In this document: positions 7,398-10,447 of the stretch, in pieces
How the letters are laid out: each line of letters begins with the position of its first letter
Numbering within the stretch: the stretch's first letter is position 1
Source: RH-AL1 sp964247745
GTDB lineage: Bacteria; Pseudomonadota; Alphaproteobacteria; Rhizobiales; Beijerinckiaceae
Reading direction: 5' to 3'
Length of the DNA stretch: 10,447 bases
Assembly: GCA_964247745.1 (NCBI GenBank)
Contig: CAXTVT010000099.1
Location: forward strand, 1-10,447
Notes under the pieces: model-generated
Databases searched by the model: none
Seen by the model: the letters and a program-made list of their open reading frames with translations, nothing else
Told to the model about the DNA's origin: nothing
Translations under genes and position numbers: made by a program

Positions 7398-8102
7398 ATG
7401 ACCAGAACCATCGTGCGATCGGCCCTCGCGGCAATGCTCGCCGTCACGATCGTTCCGCTCGCCGATGCCGCCGAGCACTACAAGATCGGCATCATCGGCG
7501 CGGGCAACGTCGGCGGCACGCTCGGCACGGTCTGGGCCAAGGCCGGCGACGAGGTGATGTTCGCCTCGCGCCACCCCGACGAGCTCAAGGATCTCGCGAC
7601 GAAGGCCGGCCACGATGCCAAGGTCGGGACGCCGGCCGAGGCCGCCGCGTTCGGGCAGGTCGTGCTGATCGCCGTGCCCTACAAGAACTTCGCAGAGGTG
7701 GCGAAGGCCAGTGACGCGGCGTTGAAAGGCAAGGTCGTGTTCGACGCCTCCAACGCCATCGAGTCGCGCGACGGTGCCATGGCGGCGGACGTGCACAAGC
7801 AAGGCATCGGCAAGGTCTCGGCCTCGCTGCTGCCCGGCGTGCACCTCGTGCGCGGGTTCAACGCGATCCATTTCACGGACATGGACCAGGGTGGAAAGAA
7901 GGACGGGCAGCAGCTCGGCATTCCGCTGTCGAGCGACGATCCCGAGGCGATCAAGGTCGCCTCGGAGCTGGTGCGGCAGGCCGGTTTCGAACCGATCGTC
8001 GTGCCGATCGCCCGCGCCGACGAGATCGGCCCGGGGCGTCCGCTCGGCAGCGGTCCCTTCACCTCGGTCGAGTGGAAGCAGAAGCTCGGCCTCGCCAAGT
8101 GA
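7398..8102 (+). CDS. Predicted exported NAD(P)-binding protein, F420/NADP oxidoreductase family
   Basis: The 234-residue protein begins with a Sec-type signal peptide: basic T-R-T-I-V-R-S start, hydrophobic core about 8-21, and a likely cleavage near ADA-A or DAA-E (23-26). A Rossmann fold follows, KIGIIGAGNVGGTLG (29-43), with GxGxxG at 34-39. FASRHP (56-61) has the Ser-Arg pair that contacts the NADP 2'-phosphate in archaeal F420H2:NADP oxidoreductase. Further blocks are VLIAVPY (89-95), DASNAIE (116-122), VRGFNAI (151-157) and the GPGRPLGSGP loop (211-220). Alphaproteobacteria are not generally known to make F420, so the name gives the fold and not the reaction. The ATG at 7398 has GGAG 9 nt upstream; an internal ATG at 7434 would still keep much of the hydrophobic stretch. 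There is no twin-arginine motif. The stop overlaps the next gene by 4 nt, so the two are probably coupled. Confidence 0.82.
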   Translation: MTRTIVRSALAAMLAVTIVPLADAAEHYKIGIIGAGNVGGTLGTVWAKAGDEVMFASRHPDELKDLATKAGHDAKVGTPAEAAAFGQVVLIAVPYKNFAEVAKASDAALKGKVVFDASNAIESRDGAMAADVHKQGIGKVSASLLPGVHLVRGFNAIHFTDMDQGGKKDGQQLGIPLSSDDPEAIKVASELVRQAGFEPIVVPIARADEIGPGRPLGSGPFTSVEWKQKLGLAK

Positions 8103-9442
8103 CGCGATCCGAGTCGCCGGCCGAAGGCACCCTCGTCTCGCGCCTGCTGCGCCGCGCCGTGGCAATCGAGCCGGGCGAAGGCGCGGCGCTCGGCTGGGCG
8201 TGGCTCTACATCTTTGCGCTGCTCGTCGCCTATTACATCATGCGGCCGATCCGCGACGAGATGGGCGTCGCGGGCGGGGTCAAGAACCTGCCATGGCTCT
8301 TCACCGGCACGCTGGTCGCGATGATCGTGCTGAACGTGCCCTTCGGCTGGCTGGTGCGCTCGCTGCCCCGGGTCCGGTTCATCGCGATCACCTATCGCTT
8401 CTTCGCCGCCAACATCCTGGTCTTCGCGGTCCTGCTCTGGGTCGCCGACAAGGACCAGACGGTGTGGGTCGGACGGGCCTTCTTCATCTGGCTGTCGGTC
8501 TTCAACCTGTTCGTCGTCTCGGTGTTCTGGGCGATGATCGTCGACACGTTCGACTCCGACCAAGGCAAGCGGCTGTTCGCCTCGATCGCTGCCGGCGCCA
8601 CGGTCGGCGCTGTGTTCGGCTCGTTCGTCGTCGTCGCGCTCGCCAAGGCCGTGCCGCAGACCGCGTTGCTGGTCGCGGCCGCCTTGCTGCTGGAGGTCGC
8701 GGTGTTCGGCGCCAAGCGGCTCTCGCAGCATGCAACGACGATGCGCGCGGAGGAGCGCGTGATCGCCGACGAGCGTGTCGGCGGCGGCGTGCTGGCCGGC
8801 TTCACCAAAACCTTCTCGTCGCCCTATCTCGCCAACACCGCGCTGTTCCTCCTGCTGTTCTCGGTCACCTCGACCTTCCTCTACTTCGAGGTCACGGAGG
8901 CCGCGGCCCACGCCTACAAGGACCACGCGGCGCGCACGCATTTCTTCGCGACCATCGATCTCGTGACCAACATCGCGACGCTGGCGATCCAGCTGTTCCT
9001 GTCGGGTCGCATCCTGCGCGTGCTCGGCATCACGCTGACGCTGGCGCTCCTGCCGGCCTTGTCCGTGCTCGGGTTCGGCCTGCTCGCCGGCGCGCCCATG
9101 CTCACAGCGATCATCGCGTTCCAGGTGGTGCGCCGTGCCGGCAATTTCGCCATCGCCCGACCGACCCGCGAGATCCTGTTCACGGTCGTGCCGCGCGAGG
9201 ACCGCTACAAGGCCAAGGCCTTCATCGACACGGTGATCTACCGGCTCGGGGACCAGATCGGCGCCTGGTCGACCGATCTCCACACGCTGCCCGGCTTCAA
9301 CCACGTCTCGTTGGCGGTCCTCGCGATCCCGCTCTCGGTGGCCTGGCTGTTGAACAGCCTGTGGCTTGGCCGGCGCCAGGAGGCGATGGCCGCCGCTCAG
9401 GCGGGGGCGTCGGAGACCCGCCTCGCGCCTGCGACGGATTAG
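8099..9442 (+). CDS. TLC/NTT-like (ATP/ADP translocase family) or MFS-type membrane transporter
   Basis: The protein is 447 residues and clearly polytopic, with hydrophobic segments near 30-48, 66-84, 92-114, 125-149, 160-182, 186-204, 245-263, 283-302, 305-330, 333-345 and 402-423. The YYIMRPIRDEMG block (45-56) after the first segment and the ARPTREILFTVVPREDRYKAKAFIDT region (353-378) are what I associate with the TLC nucleotide-transporter family and its relatives in free-living proteobacteria. Characterised TLC members exchange ATP/ADP or import nucleotides in Rickettsia, Chlamydia and plastids and are about 500 residues long; this one is shorter, and I could not check the charged residues needed for nucleotide exchange. 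GTG at 8099 overlaps the upstream TGA in a GTGA junction, which sets the start and implies translational coupling; no Shine-Dalgarno is obvious. The substrate is unknown. General MFS membership is the safe alternative. Confidence 0.78.
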   Translation: MTRSESPAEGTLVSRLLRRAVAIEPGEGAALGWAWLYIFALLVAYYIMRPIRDEMGVAGGVKNLPWLFTGTLVAMIVLNVPFGWLVRSLPRVRFIAITYRFFAANILVFAVLLWVADKDQTVWVGRAFFIWLSVFNLFVVSVFWAMIVDTFDSDQGKRLFASIAAGATVGAVFGSFVVVALAKAVPQTALLVAAALLLEVAVFGAKRLSQHATTMRAEERVIADERVGGGVLAGFTKTFSSPYLANTALFLLLFSVTSTFLYFEVTEAAAHAYKDHAARTHFFATIDLVTNIATLAIQLFLSGRILRVLGITLTLALLPALSVLGFGLLAGAPMLTAIIAFQVVRRAGNFAIARPTREILFTVVPREDRYKAKAFIDTVIYRLGDQIGAWSTDLHTLPGFNHVSLAVLAIPLSVAWLLNSLWLGRRQEAMAAAQAGASETRLAPATD

Positions 9443-9562
9443 CGTGTGGGTCTCGCTCTCTGGCGAGGCTCGCCCGGACACCGCGATGATCTCGCCCCGG
9501 GGCTGGCGCCCAAGATTGTTGCCCCTTAGGTTGGGTCGACGATCCTCTCACGCTCCGGACGC

Positions 9563-10447
9563 ATGAAGAAGCCGAAGGCCAAGGCCGGCACGGCCACGCT
9601 TGCCACGACGCCGCCCGCCGCGCCCACATTCGAGGGCCGCGCCATCACCGTGCGCGGCGCGCGTGAGCACAACCTCAAGAACGTCGACCTCTCGATCCCG
9701 CGCGACAAGCTCGTGGTCTTCACCGGCCTCTCGGGGAGCGGCAAGTCCTCGCTGGCCTTCGACACGATCTATGCCGAGGGACAGCGGCGCTACGTCGAGT
9801 CGCTGTCGGCCTACGCCCGCCAGTTCCTCGAGATGATGCAGAAGCCCGACGTCGACCAGATCGACGGGCTGTCGCCGGCGATCTCGATCGAGCAGAAGAC
9901 GACCTCGAAGAACCCGCGCTCGACGGTCGCCACCGTCACCGAGATCTACGACTACATGCGCCTGCTCTGGGCGCGCGTCGGCATCCCCTACTCGCCGGCG
10001 ACCGGCCTGCCGATCGAGTCGCAGACGGTGAGCCAGATGGTCGACCGCCTTGCCGCGCTGCCGGAGCGCACGCGGCTCTACCTGCTGGCGCCGGTGATCC
10101 GCGGCCGCAAGGGCGAGTACCGCAAGGAAATCGCCGACTTCATGAAGAAGGGCTTCCAGCGGCTCAAGGTCGATGGCACATTTCACGAGATCGCCGAGGC
10201 GCCGGTCCTCGACAAGAAGCTGAAACACGACATCGACGTCGTTGTCGACCGGATCGCGATCAAGGACGACCAGCGCGCGCGATACGCCGAGAGCCTGGAG
10301 ACCGCGCTCGAGCTCGCCGACGGCATCGCCATCGCCGAATACGCCAGCGAGACCGACGACAAGGGCGCGCCCAAGCGCATCACCTTCTCCTCGAAATTCG
10401 CCTGCCCAGTCTCCGGCTTCACCATCGCCGAGATCGAGCCCCGGCTG
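9563..10447 (+). CDS. uvrA: Excinuclease ABC subunit A, N-terminal 295 codons (3' truncated by the window)
   Basis: UvrA is the damage-recognition ATPase of nucleotide excision repair; as a dimer it loads UvrB and is recruited by Mfd. The frame is open from the ATG to the right edge, about a third of the ~950-residue family length. It shows ITVRGAREHNLKNVDL (28-43), Walker A GLSGSGKSS (55-63), the FDTIYAEGQRRYVESLSAYARQ region (66-87), then the UvrB-binding domain (about 131-245). IPYSPATGLPIES (141-153) is the alphaproteobacterial form. CPVSGFTIAEIEPRL (281-295) starts the first zinc module but has CxxS where E. coli UvrA has CxxC. An in-frame TAG at 9527 bounds the gene upstream, and 9563 is the first start codon after it. 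A Lys/Ala/Thr/Pro-rich tail of about 25 residues precedes the ATPase domain. The 120-nt upstream gap shows no recognisable SOS box. Confidence 0.97.
   Translation, partial: MKKPKAKAGTATLATTPPAAPTFEGRAITVRGAREHNLKNVDLSIPRDKLVVFTGLSGSGKSSLAFDTIYAEGQRRYVESLSAYARQFLEMMQKPDVDQIDGLSPAISIEQKTTSKNPRSTVATVTEIYDYMRLLWARVGIPYSPATGLPIESQTVSQMVDRLAALPERTRLYLLAPVIRGRKGEYRKEIADFMKKGFQRLKVDGTFHEIAEAPVLDKKLKHDIDVVVDRIAIKDDQRARYAESLETALELADGIAIAEYASETDDKGAPKRITFSSKFACPVSGFTIAEIEPRL

Noticed and set aside
6397..8165. Other long open frames overlapping the CDF gene and the next gene on both strands.
   Set aside because: These are shadows of the CDF transporter and the Rossmann gene; none carries a family motif and their predicted compositions are highly skewed.
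7679..9481. 600-codon open frame on the - strand across the Rossmann and transporter genes.
   Set aside because: Its product is extremely rich in Arg, Glu, Asp and His with no domain-like pattern, as expected for the complement of GC-rich coding DNA; the + strand frames encode recognisable proteins.
9443..9562. Possible LexA/SOS box upstream of uvrA (two GTTG elements at about 9518-9534) and a GGCGA-GGC-TCGCC hairpin at 9462-9474.
   Set aside because: The alphaproteobacterial SOS box is GTTC-N7-GTTC; here the elements are GTTG with an 8-nt gap. The hairpin has only five pairs and no T tract, so it is not a convincing terminator. No -35/-10 pair stood out in this gap.
1..10447. A defence system, CRISPR array, transposon, tRNA or rRNA gene, or riboswitch.
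   Set aside because: Reading both strands showed no regularly spaced repeats, transposase motifs, tRNA-like cloverleaf ends or known riboswitch cores; nearly all DNA is accounted for by eight ordinary genes.

Overview
The window is about 10.4 kb of high-GC (roughly two-thirds G+C by eye), densely coded bacterial chromosome. UvrA and Mfd both read like alphaproteobacterial homologues: UvrA, for example, has the IPYSPATGLPIES segment and a CPVS motif where the E. coli protein has CxxC. A Rhizobiales- or Rhodospirillales-like soil or water alphaproteobacterium is the best guess. This is inference from remembered family sequences, with no search behind it. There are no tRNA or rRNA genes, insertion sequences, CRISPR arrays or phage genes. 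The window looks like core chromosome with a few accessory metabolic genes.

Layout from left to right. (1) The C-terminal third of mfd, transcription-repair coupling factor, + strand, cut by the left edge. (2) A membrane fatty acid hydroxylase / sterol desaturase family protein, +, followed by a good candidate intrinsic terminator. (3) glgX, glycogen debranching enzyme, on the - strand. (4) Divergent from it, a type II haloacid dehalogenase (+) and, 16 nt later, an exodeoxyribonuclease III gene that probably starts with TTG. (5) Convergent with that, on the - strand, a cation diffusion facilitator resembling the SLC30A9/ZnT9 branch. (6) Divergent from it, a two-gene unit (+): a predicted exported Rossmann protein of the F420/NADP oxidoreductase family, whose stop codon overlaps the start of a TLC-like (ATP/ADP translocase family) membrane transporter by 4 nt. 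(7) The first 295 codons of uvrA (+), cut by the right edge.

How the genes fit together. Three of the eight genes act in DNA repair: Mfd recruits the UvrA-containing excision complex to stalled RNA polymerase, and exonuclease III repairs abasic sites and damaged 3' ends. They lie in separate transcription units, so co-operation is at the level of pathway, not operon. GlgX trims limit-dextrin branches during glycogen breakdown but has no glg neighbour here. The dehalogenase and xthA may share a transcript. The most interesting unit is the pair at 7398-9442, where a dinucleotide-binding fold that appears to be secreted is translationally coupled to a nucleotide-transporter-like protein in an apparently free-living bacterium. 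No defence system or new mobile element was found.
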